NCBI RefSeq assembly: GCF_009469595.2
Contig: NZ_SSXV01000011.1
Span: forward strand, 62,001-126,000
Direction of reading: 5' to 3'
DNA: 64,000 bases
Source of the DNA: Thauera sp. 2A1
GTDB taxonomy: Bacteria > Pseudomonadota > Gammaproteobacteria > Burkholderiales > Rhodocyclaceae
The notes under the pieces are model-generated. The model was not told where the DNA came from. It saw nothing but the letters and a program-made list of their open reading frames with translations, and searched no databases. The first letter of the stretch is position 1; the number at the start of each line of letters is the position of its first letter. This document shows, piece by piece, positions 36,298-44,146 of this stretch. The translations under genes and the position numbers were made by a program.

Positions 36298-38208
36298 ATG
36301 CAGTTCTACAAGAATGGATTCAGAGGTGGCAACCCCGACATCAAGCCGGCGGCACCGAACCGTCGCAACCGCGGGATCAACGAACCCTTGCCCGAGAAGG
36401 TCGATGTGCTGATTGCCGGCACCGGCCCCGCTGGCTTGTGTCTGGCCGCCCAGTTGTCGCAGTTCCCCGAGATCGAGACGATGATCATCGAGCGCATGCC
36501 CAGCAACATCATCAAGGGCAAGGCCGACGGCATCAACACGCGCACCATGGAGATGTTCCAGGCCTTCGGCTTTGCCGATCAGGTCAAGCGCGAAACCTAC
36601 TGGGTCAACCAAACCGCCTTCTGGATGCCCGATCCCGCGAATCCCGAGCGCATCAAGCGTGTCGGTCGCGTGCAGGACGTGGCCGACGACAGCTCGGAAA
36701 TGCCGCACATCCTGATCAACCAGGCGCGCATGCATCAACTGTTCCTGGACGTCATGAAGAACTCGCCGTCTCGGCTGGAGCCGGACTACGGTTGGGAAGT
36801 GGTCAATGTGACGGTCGACCCCACCACCGAAGACTATCCGGTCACCGTGACCCTGAAGGACGCCACCGGCATCAACTGGTGGGCAACCCGCACCGTGCGC
36901 GCCAACTACGTGGTCGGTTGCGATGGCGCGCATTCCGCGGTGCGCAAGTCGATCGGCGGGCAACTGCATGGCGATGCCGCGCATCAGGGCTGGGGCGTCA
37001 TGGACATCCTCGCCAACACGGATTTCCCGGATATCCGCCAGAAGTGCCTGATCTCCTCCGCCAAGGAGGGCAATGTGCTGATCCTGCCGCGCGAAGGCGG
37101 CTACATCTTCCGTATGTACGTCGAGCTCGACAAGCTCGCGCCGGACGAGAAGATCGCGCAGCGCAAGCTGAACCAGGATGACATCATTGCCGCGGCGAAC
37201 CGCATCATCAAGCCGTACTCGATCGATGTGAAGGAAGTGGTCTGGTGGTCGATCTATGAGATCGGTCACAGCATCACCGACCGCTTCGATGACGTTCCCG
37301 AAGGCGAAGACCGCAATCCCCGCGTCTTCACCGCCGGCGACGCATGCCACACGCACTCGCCCAAGGCCGGTCAGGGGATGAACGTGTCGATGCAGGACAC
37401 CTTCAACCTGGGCTGGAAACTGGTGCACGTGCTGCAGGGCCGGGCAGATGCCAGCCTGCTGCGCACCTACTCCAGGGAGCGTCTGACCGAGGCCAAGCGT
37501 CTGGTCGAGACGGACCACAAGTGGGCTCGCGTCATGTCGGCACCGACCACCGAGGCTGAACGCAATGGCACCGAGGAGCCGCGCATCATCCGCCAGTTCA
37601 AGGAGAACCTGGAATTCACCGGCGGCAATGCGGTGAAGTACGACCAGTCCCAAATTACGGGTGCCGGGACTCACGAGGCGCTTGCGAGCAAGCTGGAGAT
37701 TGGCCGTCGCTTCCACTCGGCCCCGGTGGTGCGTGTGGCGGACGCCAAGCAGATGCAACTGGGCCATGTCGCCGAGGCAGACGCACGCTGGCGCATCTAT
37801 GCGTTCGCAGGGAAAGCTGACGGTTCCGATGCGGGCTCGGCGATCCACAAGCTCGCGGACTGGCTGGAAACCAACCCCAGCTCGCCCGTCGTCAAGCACA
37901 CCCGCAAGGGCGAAGACATCGACGCAGTGATCGACTTCCGCGCGGTGTTCCAGCAGACCTTCGATCAGCTCGCCTACGAGAACCTGCCGTCCTTGCTGAA
38001 GCCGAAGACCGGAAAGCTCGGCCTGCAGGACCATGAAAAAACCTTCTGCGTCGATCACAAGGGGCTTGGCGACATTTACGACATGCGTGGCATCGATCGT
38101 GACAGGGGCTGCATGGTGGTGGTCCGCCCCGACCAGTACGTTGCGCACGTCCTGCCGCTGGATGGCTTCGCCGAATTGTCCTCGTTCTTTGCTGGAATTC
38201 TCCGGTAA
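36298..38208 (+). CDS. mobA: 3-hydroxybenzoate 4-monooxygenase-like flavoprotein
   Basis: A 636-residue FAD monooxygenase of the phenol hydroxylase family. It begins MQFYKNGFRGGNP, very like Comamonas testosteroni MobA (about 639 residues). It shares GTGPAGLCLAAQL (FAD), GKADGINTRTMEMFQAF, VGCDGAHSAVRKSIG, and FTAGDACHTHSPKAGQGMN with that family, plus the C-terminal thioredoxin-like domain ending VVVRPDQYVAHVLPL. The reaction would be 3-hydroxybenzoate to protocatechuate. The gene is visibly less GC-rich than its neighbours, which hints at acquisition. It is followed on the same strand by a CMD-family and an extradiol dioxygenase gene. Confidence 0.88.
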   Translation: MQFYKNGFRGGNPDIKPAAPNRRNRGINEPLPEKVDVLIAGTGPAGLCLAAQLSQFPEIETMIIERMPSNIIKGKADGINTRTMEMFQAFGFADQVKRETYWVNQTAFWMPDPANPERIKRVGRVQDVADDSSEMPHILINQARMHQLFLDVMKNSPSRLEPDYGWEVVNVTVDPTTEDYPVTVTLKDATGINWWATRTVRANYVVGCDGAHSAVRKSIGGQLHGDAAHQGWGVMDILANTDFPDIRQKCLISSAKEGNVLILPREGGYIFRMYVELDKLAPDEKIAQRKLNQDDIIAAANRIIKPYSIDVKEVVWWSIYEIGHSITDRFDDVPEGEDRNPRVFTAGDACHTHSPKAGQGMNVSMQDTFNLGWKLVHVLQGRADASLLRTYSRERLTEAKRLVETDHKWARVMSAPTTEAERNGTEEPRIIRQFKENLEFTGGNAVKYDQSQITGAGTHEALASKLEIGRRFHSAPVVRVADAKQMQLGHVAEADARWRIYAFAGKADGSDAGSAIHKLADWLETNPSSPVVKHTRKGEDIDAVIDFRAVFQQTFDQLAYENLPSLLKPKTGKLGLQDHEKTFCVDHKGLGDIYDMRGIDRDRGCMVVVRPDQYVAHVLPLDGFAELSSFFAGILR

Positions 38209-38384
38209 TTCGATGTCGGCGCAGAATGACTGAAACGCTTCATGCGTTCGATCGGGAAGCGCTGCAACCGAACATCGCGCCGGGGCCGGCATGTGGCCGG
38301 ACCTCGGCGGCGATCGCAAGCTCGACAATGACCGTATCGTCCAGAGGTGCTTCGACGATCGGTCTGATTTCCAAGGAGACTCCA

Positions 38385-38858
38385 ATGATTCCCCCCCGCG
38401 TCAATATCGACCTCGTCCGCGAACGCATCGGCGCCTACGCCGAGCAGGACTACACGCAGGAAGAGCGTTTTGCGATCTACAAGGAGCTGATCGGCTTCGT
38501 GCCGCCGCGCATCGAGGCGCGCATCAACGTCACCGGCGCGCTCGACCCGAAGCTGCTCGAGCTGCAGGAGCAGATGCGCGCGCACGCCATGTACCCGAAG
38601 TGCTTCGACGTGAAGACTTCGCAACTGATGCTGTTCGGCATGCTGATGATGGATCTGAACGACGCCGCCCCGCTGCACGCGATCGCCGCGCGCCGCGCCG
38701 GCGCCACCTGGGAAGAGCTGCAGGCCACCATCGGCCTGGCCTTCCTGTTCCGCGGCCTGTCGGCGGCCAACCGCGGCGCCGAGATCCTGGCCAACATCGC
38801 CAAGCGCGAGGCCGATGAAGAAGCGACCGCGCAAGCGGGCGCGAATGCTGTCAACTGA
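38385..38858 (+). CDS. Carboxymuconolactone decarboxylase-family protein
   Basis: A 157-residue all-helical protein of the CMD/AhpD-like family. The CMD core runs through AHAMYPKCFDVKTSQLMLFGML, then HAIAARRAGATWEELQATIGLAFLFRGLSAAN. The AhpD redox CxxC is absent, so it is not a peroxidase partner. The ATG at 38385 has AAGGAG before it; an upstream frame from 38226 is rejected. It starts 12 bases before the extradiol dioxygenase gene ends its ribosome site, so the two are a tight pair. It may act on a ring-cleavage or lactone product, or as a small dioxygenase subunit; neither can be shown from sequence. Confidence 0.78.
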   Translation: MIPPRVNIDLVRERIGAYAEQDYTQEERFAIYKELIGFVPPRIEARINVTGALDPKLLELQEQMRAHAMYPKCFDVKTSQLMLFGMLMMDLNDAAPLHAIAARRAGATWEELQATIGLAFLFRGLSAANRGAEILANIAKREADEEATAQAGANAVN

Positions 38859-38870
38859 GAGGAGACGACG

Positions 38871-39722
38871 ATGAGTGGAGTGATTGCCGCGACGATCGCG
38901 GCGCATGTGCCCACGCTGGGCCTGGCGAAGAACACGCCCGACTACCAGCAGACGCTGGTGGCGGCCGAGCGCGAGTTGGGCGAAGCGATTCGCCGCCAGT
39001 TGAAGCCCGACCTGTGGGTGATCGTCTCCAGCCACTGGGTGGCCACCTTCGACTGGCCGGTGACCTGCCAGCCCCGGCACAAGGGGCACTGCGTGGCCGA
39101 CGAGGCGCCGCAACTGATCCCGGGCCGCCCCTACGACTACCTGGGCGACCCCGAATTCGCCGGCGCGCTGGTCGAGGCCTTCAAGGCCGGTGGCGTACCG
39201 TCGAACCGCAACGACTCGGAATACTTCGAGTGGGACTACGGCACCTTCGTACCGATGCAGTATCTCGACCCGACGGGCGACGTGCCGGTGGTGGCGCTGC
39301 CCTCGGTGCTGATGTCGACGCACGAGGAATGCGTGCGCGCGGGTGAGCTGGTGCATGCGACGGCGAAGAAGCTCGGCCGGCGGGTGGTGTTCGTGACCAG
39401 CTCGGCGCTCTCCCACGTGCTGGTGCGCGGTCGCGAGAACTGGCCGCTGCCCGAGCGCATCGAAGCCGACCAGCGCTTCATCGCGCAGTTGAAGGCGGGG
39501 AAGATCGACGAGGCCGTGGAGGGCATCACCGAGTACAGCAAGTTCGTCGGTGCCGAGATGGGCGGCCGCCCGCTGGCGACGATGCTGGGCGTGGCACGCG
39601 CGATGGCGGCCGACGCCGGCCCGCTCGCCGGTCGCCAGTACGGCGAGTACGCGCAGTCCTCGGGTAGCGGCAACGTGGTGATGGCACTGGCAGACGCCGG
39701 CACCCTCGCCCGCCTGGGCTGA
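38871..39722 (+). CDS. Class III extradiol ring-cleavage dioxygenase (LigB superfamily)
   Basis: A 283-residue protein of the LigB/catalytic subunit fold. Likely Fe(II) ligands are His in AAHVPTLG (residue 12), His in VSSHW (near 54) and Glu in GAEMGGRPLATML (near 229); the catalytic-base His would be in SSALSHVL. It follows the CMD-family gene by 12 bases and lies in the apparent mobA transcription unit. Protocatechuate, the expected MobA product, is the obvious candidate substrate, for meta cleavage. The exact ring position cannot be assigned, and no downstream meta-pathway genes are in the window. Confidence 0.82.
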   Translation: MSGVIAATIAAHVPTLGLAKNTPDYQQTLVAAERELGEAIRRQLKPDLWVIVSSHWVATFDWPVTCQPRHKGHCVADEAPQLIPGRPYDYLGDPEFAGALVEAFKAGGVPSNRNDSEYFEWDYGTFVPMQYLDPTGDVPVVALPSVLMSTHEECVRAGELVHATAKKLGRRVVFVTSSALSHVLVRGRENWPLPERIEADQRFIAQLKAGKIDEAVEGITEYSKFVGAEMGGRPLATMLGVARAMAADAGPLAGRQYGEYAQSSGSGNVVMALADAGTLARLG

Positions 39723-39730
39723 TCGGTGTC

Positions 39731-39767
39731 GCGGGCCCGGCGGCGCAGCGAGCGCCGTCGGGCCCGC
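39731..39767. terminator. Terminator-like hairpin after the extradiol dioxygenase
   Basis: Arms 39731-39746 (GCGGGCCCGGCGGCGC) and 39752-39767 pair over 16 bases with one G-T wobble and a five-base loop AGCGA, starting 9 bases after the dioxygenase stop. There is no T-run. It marks the likely end of the aromatic operon. Confidence 0.55.
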
Positions 39768-39811
39768 GCTCGTTGACCGCGCGTATCTCGCCGTCGGCTC
39801 GGGGAAGTCAT

Positions 39812-39870
39812 TTGCTGCAGTACAACATTCCCGACCCACGACTCGATTAACATTGCTGCACTGCCGCAAA
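39812..39870. promoter_or_regulatory. Two TGCTGCA-type operator-like motifs before the J-domain gene
   Basis: TTGCTGCAGTACAACAT (39812-39828) and a related TTGCTGCACTGCCGCAAA (39853-39870) lie 30-90 bases before the J-domain gene start at 39901. The first matches, with three differences in 17, a site on the minus strand before the patatin gene (53546-53562). The TGC-GCA pattern resembles PhaR-type phasin-repressor sites of betaproteobacteria. No PHA gene is in the window. Confidence 0.4.
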
Positions 39871-39900
39871 TTCCCGCGGCACCTGCAATGGAGATCGACC

Positions 39901-40923
39901 GTGAATCTGAGCCTCGCCTTCGCCCGTCTCCGCGAGGCAGCCCTGACGCTGCTGCGCGGCGTAAGACCCCACGCGGACAAGTCCAGCGCTTCGGCTCATG
40001 CCAGTGCGGGCATCGGGCCTGCGGCCGCAGACAGGGCAGCCGTGACCCCTGAGGCAGCAAAGCCGGACGCCGGAGCCCCCGCAGCGGTCATGTCCGGCCC
40101 TGCGCCGCAGCAGGCGGTGGCAGTCGAGCCATTGCCGACCGTTGCGCCCCTTCCTGAAACGCCGCCGATGGCACCCGCGCCGCTGCCGGACCCCGACCAC
40201 GACCGCCTGCTCGCCCGCTCGGCGCGGCTGCAGGAGCAGAAACTGGAATTCGGCGCGAAACTGGCGGACATGGAGAGACTGGTGCGCGAGTTCGAACGGC
40301 GCCAGTATGAGGCGCTGCACGAGGTTCTGTCCGAATGCCTGCGGCTGCGTCATGAGCACGCCCGGCTGCAGGCGGAACGCTCGGGTGCGGACGCCGACAT
40401 CGACGCCGCGCGTGCGGCCGCGGATGACTTCGAGTCCTACCAGCGCAGCGCGCAGGCGCAGCCACCGGCATTGCCCGAACTCGATGAAAGCGAACGCGAC
40501 GAACTGCGCCGGCTGTACCGGACGGCAGCGAGCCGCTGCCATCCCGACCGTGCCGGCGAAGCGGACAAGGAAGAGGCCCATGCACGCTTCCTGCGCGTGC
40601 AGGAGGCCTATCGCAACAACGACGCGGAAGCGCTGCGGCGCATCATCGACGAACTGCAGGAGCCTGCCGGCACGGCGGGCGCACATGGCGCATCGTCCGC
40701 GCCGGCCGTCGGCGACGGTCTGCGCCACCTTGTCGGAGAACTGCAGAACGAGGTCGCGGACCTGATCCTCGCGGTGCAGACCTTGCAGCTCGATCCCACC
40801 TACCGCGAAGCACGGGCAAGCGACGACTGGGACGCGCACTTCGCGGGTGCGCGACGCGCGTTCGAGCAGGAGTGCGCGACGCTGCGCCGCCACATCCGCA
40901 GCTTCGACTGGAAGCTGGCCTGA
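39901..40923 (+). CDS. J-domain protein with a long Pro/Ala-rich N-terminal region
   Basis: A 340-residue protein beginning with GTG at 39901, with GGAG 7 bases upstream. Residues ~30-115 are low-complexity Ala/Pro. Residues ~120-190 are strongly charged and probably coiled coil (LEFGAKLADMERLVREFERR). Residues ~200-250 form a J domain with the HPD tripeptide intact (TAASRCHPDRAG) and the following helix (AHARFLRVQEAYRNND). J domains stimulate Hsp70 ATPase. No Cys-rich DnaJ zinc region is present. An Hsp70-like gene lies 5 kb downstream but is not in the same operon. Target and role unknown. Confidence 0.72.
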   Translation: MNLSLAFARLREAALTLLRGVRPHADKSSASAHASAGIGPAAADRAAVTPEAAKPDAGAPAAVMSGPAPQQAVAVEPLPTVAPLPETPPMAPAPLPDPDHDRLLARSARLQEQKLEFGAKLADMERLVREFERRQYEALHEVLSECLRLRHEHARLQAERSGADADIDAARAAADDFESYQRSAQAQPPALPELDESERDELRRLYRTAASRCHPDRAGEADKEEAHARFLRVQEAYRNNDAEALRRIIDELQEPAGTAGAHGASSAPAVGDGLRHLVGELQNEVADLILAVQTLQLDPTYREARASDDWDAHFAGARRAFEQECATLRRHIRSFDWKLA

Positions 40924-40947
40924 GCCGGTGGCCCGACCGGGCTCGGG

Positions 40948-42072
40948 TCAGCGCGACAGCAGGGCATCGTCCGGGCTCGCCGCGCGCCGGCCGCCGACGC
41001 GCCGCCGGGCCCACGGCATCAGGCTGCGGCTGAACGCGCCGTGGCCGTAAAGCCAGCGCAGGAAGGCGCGGGTGTTGCCGCTGGCCGCCTGGGCCTGCAA
41101 CAGCCAGCGGTAGCCTCGATTGCCGAAGCGGGCGTACAGCGCCCGGTTGACCAGCGACGCGCGCAGCGGCTGTGCCATGTGCTGGCGCCACAGGCTGTCG
41201 TAGTCGCGTCCTTCGAGCAGCGCACGGGCGGCGAGCACGCCGGATCGCATGGCGTAGCGCATGCCGAAGCCGGCCAGGGCGTCCTGGAAGCCGGCGCGCT
41301 CGCCGACGACCGCACACCCGCCGTGCATCGCCGTCTGCGGCATCAGGATGTTCCCTGCCCCGGCATGGAAGCGCGGCGCCTGCATGTCGAGGCCGACCAG
41401 GCGCCGGAAGCGCTCCACCGTGCGCGCGACGTACGACTGCTGGCGGCCGAAGTCCGCGAACATGCAGCTCTTCACCGTGCCATGGCCGTTCATGACCCGC
41501 AGATAGGCATAGCCGCCCGGCGCCAGCGCGTCGTCCAGCACCAGCCAGAAGCCATTCGCCATGCCGGTCTCGAACTGGTAGCCGGCGGCGACCGCGTCGG
41601 CATGCGTGGGACCGGTGGCGAGGATGTGGACGGCGCCGGCCTCGCGCACACGACTGCCGAAGCGCAGCTCCACACCCAGGTCGAGCGCCTGCTGCAACAG
41701 CGCATGATCAAGGCTGCCCGGTCGCGGACCGCGCTCGACCACGTACACCAACGGCGACGGGCTGCGCAAGGCGTAGGCGCGGTCCCAGGCATCGAAGGCG
41801 ACGCCCTCGCTGCAGCCATGACGCATGAATCCGTCAGTCAGGCCCTGTGCGCGCAGTTCGTCAAGCACGTCTTCGCCGCCCGACCAGTTCTCGAGCCCCT
41901 GCAGGTCGGCACCGAAGCGGCATCCCACCTCGCGGCGCGCCTCGTGCACCACCACCCGACGCCCCGCATGTGCCAGCGTGATCGCGGCAGCCAAGCCCGC
42001 GGGCCCCGCGCCCGCGATGGCGACGGGGTGATTCGCGGATGTTTGCTCAACTTCAGGGTCATCGTGCGGCAT
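40948..42072 (-). CDS. FAD-dependent oxidoreductase (geranylgeranyl-reductase-like)
   Basis: A 374-residue flavoprotein. The ATG at 42072 begins MPHDDPEVEQ, and the dinucleotide-binding motif VAIAGAGPAGLAAAITLAH follows at residue ~17. Further family features are HILATGPTHADA and GCAVVGERAGFQDALAGFGMRYAMRSG, the second FAD motif. It resembles the geranylgeranyl reductase/UbiH-like superfamily rather than a specific named enzyme. The Arg-rich C-terminus (PWARRRVGGRRAAS) is unusual. It is the last gene before the convergent J-domain gene. The substrate is not predictable. Confidence 0.75.
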   Translation of the reverse strand: MPHDDPEVEQTSANHPVAIAGAGPAGLAAAITLAHAGRRVVVHEARREVGCRFGADLQGLENWSGGEDVLDELRAQGLTDGFMRHGCSEGVAFDAWDRAYALRSPSPLVYVVERGPRPGSLDHALLQQALDLGVELRFGSRVREAGAVHILATGPTHADAVAAGYQFETGMANGFWLVLDDALAPGGYAYLRVMNGHGTVKSCMFADFGRQQSYVARTVERFRRLVGLDMQAPRFHAGAGNILMPQTAMHGGCAVVGERAGFQDALAGFGMRYAMRSGVLAARALLEGRDYDSLWRQHMAQPLRASLVNRALYARFGNRGYRWLLQAQAASGNTRAFLRWLYGHGAFSRSLMPWARRRVGGRRAASPDDALLSR

Positions 42073-42146
42073 CGGCTCTTCCCCACGCCGTTGCGGCCCG
42101 TGCCGTCCTGCGCCGGCCGGTCTCGGCAAGGCCAGGCTGACGGCCT

Positions 42147-43073
42147 TCAGGCGTCGTTGAGCACGCGGAAGCCCACCGTCGGCGCGGTGAAATCGTCGGC
42201 CGTGGCGCCGAGGCCGATCTCGCCTTCGCCATTGAGCGTGCAACTGTCGCGCCTCAGCGTCACCGCCACCGGCGAACCGGCGAAGCGCACCCAGGTGCCG
42301 TTGCTGCTCGAGTCGGTAAGCACGCACTGGCCACCATTCCACTCGATGCGGGCATGGCGCCGCGACACGCGCTGGTCGTTCACCTGGAAGCCCGCATCCT
42401 GGCCGCGGCCGATGATGAGCGGGCCGTCGTGCGGCTCGAGCCGAAGGTGCTGGTCCATGCAGTTGAGATCGATGCGGTGCTGGGCCGGCCTTTCGCCCTG
42501 CATCTCGAAGAACTCCATCGGCGCCGTGAGCGTCGTTTCGGCGGTTCGCGCCCAGTCGATGCGCCACACGCGCATCGGCTCGGCCTTGCCGCGGATGATG
42601 ATGCGGTCGAGGTTGTGGCAGGCGACACGGTGAAAATCCGGCAGGCAGGCGTAAACCGATTCGCCGACGAGGATCTCGCCCGACTGGGCCAGGTCGCTCA
42701 GGCGTGCGGCGACGTTGACCGCGTCGCCATAGCAGTCGCCGTCGTGCTCGACGATCAGCCCGCGCTCGACGCCCGTCTTGGCCTCCAGCCGCACCCTGCG
42801 CAGTTCGGCGATGTCGAGCTCGGCGAGCAGCTCCTTGACCCGCGCACAGGCCTCGACCGCGGCCACGGTGTCGTCGAACAGCACCAGCACGCCGTCGCCC
42901 AGGTACTTGACGATATGCCCGCCGGCGCGCGCGAAGTGCTGGCCGATGGCCTGCGTGCAGCGCGTGACGACCTGTGTCGCCAGGACATTGCCGATCGATT
43001 CGAACAGACCGGTACTGCCCGTCAGGTCGACAAATACGACGGTCCTCACCGACTGTTCCACATCATTCCTCAT
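42147..43073 (-). CDS. Class III adenylate/guanylate cyclase fused to an FHA domain
   Basis: A 308-residue soluble protein from the ATG at 43073. Residues ~8-175 are a class III cyclase domain with metal Asp in VVFVDLTGSTGLFE, GHIVKYLGDGVLVLFDD, and the transition-state Asn/Arg in GDAVNVAARLSDL. Residues ~215-300 are a forkhead-associated domain with LIIGRGQDAGF, VSRRHARIEW and SSNGTWV, all phosphothreonine-binding features. The cyclase output is linked here to a phosphopeptide reader. It lies between an FAD oxidoreductase and the Prs-like gene without tight coupling. Whether it makes cAMP or cGMP cannot be told. Confidence 0.85.
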   Translation of the reverse strand: MRNDVEQSVRTVVFVDLTGSTGLFESIGNVLATQVVTRCTQAIGQHFARAGGHIVKYLGDGVLVLFDDTVAAVEACARVKELLAELDIAELRRVRLEAKTGVERGLIVEHDGDCYGDAVNVAARLSDLAQSGEILVGESVYACLPDFHRVACHNLDRIIIRGKAEPMRVWRIDWARTAETTLTAPMEFFEMQGERPAQHRIDLNCMDQHLRLEPHDGPLIIGRGQDAGFQVNDQRVSRRHARIEWNGGQCVLTDSSSNGTWVRFAGSPVAVTLRRDSCTLNGEGEIGLGATADDFTAPTVGFRVLNDA

Positions 43074-43237
43074 GAAAAACGGGCGCCTGCTGCAAGGCCG
43101 CAGGCTACGGCACCACACGGCAAATCTGGCCAAATCCGATCTGACCACATTGATACAGGCCTGAATCGTAACACTGCGGCCCGTCCAGCGTCATCGCCCG
43201 GGCATGGGACCGGCGACGCCAGCACGCCTGGGTGGGC

Positions 43238-44146
43238 TCAGGCCCGATCCGCCGCCAGGACCTGCAAGGCCGCGGCCAGCAGCGGCGCGATGGCGACGGA
43301 ATTGGTCGGATGGGCGATGCAGTCGGTGCTCCACACCTGCCCGACCCCCGCGTCCCGGATGGTCTGCAGCGCATCGTCGGCAAACAGGGCGTGGGTGACC
43401 GCGACGTCCACCCGGGCGGCCCCGGCCTGCAGCAGCAGGCGCGCAGCCTGCGCCAGGGTGCGACCGGAACTGGCGACGTCGTCGATCAGCACCACGGCGC
43501 GGCCCCGCAGCTCCAGCGGCGGCAGCTCGACATCGACCTCGTGGTCGCCATGACGGCGCTTGCTGCACACCGCGTGCTCGAAGCCGTGCCGCGCCGCGGC
43601 GGCGCCGACCCATTGCGCCGACTCGGCGTCGGGACCGATCAGCACCGGGGCAGCACCGCCACATCGGGCCGCGATCAGGTCGGCCAGCAACGGTGCGGCA
43701 GACAACGCCACCGCGTGGCCCGTCGGCACCGTTTCGGCCAGGCTCGCCACGCGGTGCAGGTGCGGATCGACCGTGATGACGGCATCGAACAGGCCGGCAA
43801 GGAACTCGCCCAGCACGCGCTGGCTGATCACCTCGCCTGGGTGAAAGGCGATGTCCTGCCGCATGTAGGCGAGGTAAGGTGCGACCAGGGTCAGGTGGCG
43901 GACGCCGAGCGCGCGCGCAGTACGCGCAGCGAAGAGCAATTCCACCAGCTTCTCGTTGGGGCGGACCAGGCTGCGGAACAGCACCACCCCCAACGGCAGA
44001 CCGCCACCGCCATCGACCGGCAGGCGCAGGCGCAACTCGTCGTCGGGGAAACGATGGCGCTCGATGCACGCCGAGGCCAGCCCGGCTTCGCGCGCCAGGC
44101 GCTCCGCCGCCTCGCGCTCGTCGTCGAAATGCAGCAGCAGGTCCAT
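43238..44146 (-). CDS. prs: Ribose-phosphate pyrophosphokinase-like protein
   Basis: A 302-residue PRPP synthetase homologue from the ATG at 44146; GGAG precedes it by 5 bases. A GTG at 44149 overlapping the upstream stop is the alternative. Features are YLAYMRQDIAFHPGEVISQR (ATP/flexible-loop region), ITVDPHLHR, the catalytic VCSKRRHGDHEV, and the PRPP-binding VVLIDDVASSGRTL. Family role: ribose 5-phosphate plus ATP to PRPP. It is coupled to an AMP-phosphorylase-like gene, so it is probably a specialised paralogue in nucleotide salvage rather than the housekeeping Prs. That is inference. Confidence 0.88.
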   Translation of the reverse strand: MDLLLHFDDEREAAERLAREAGLASACIERHRFPDDELRLRLPVDGGGGLPLGVVLFRSLVRPNEKLVELLFAARTARALGVRHLTLVAPYLAYMRQDIAFHPGEVISQRVLGEFLAGLFDAVITVDPHLHRVASLAETVPTGHAVALSAAPLLADLIAARCGGAAPVLIGPDAESAQWVGAAAARHGFEHAVCSKRRHGDHEVDVELPPLELRGRAVVLIDDVASSGRTLAQAARLLLQAGAARVDVAVTHALFADDALQTIRDAGVGQVWSTDCIAHPTNSVAIAPLLAAALQVLAADRA

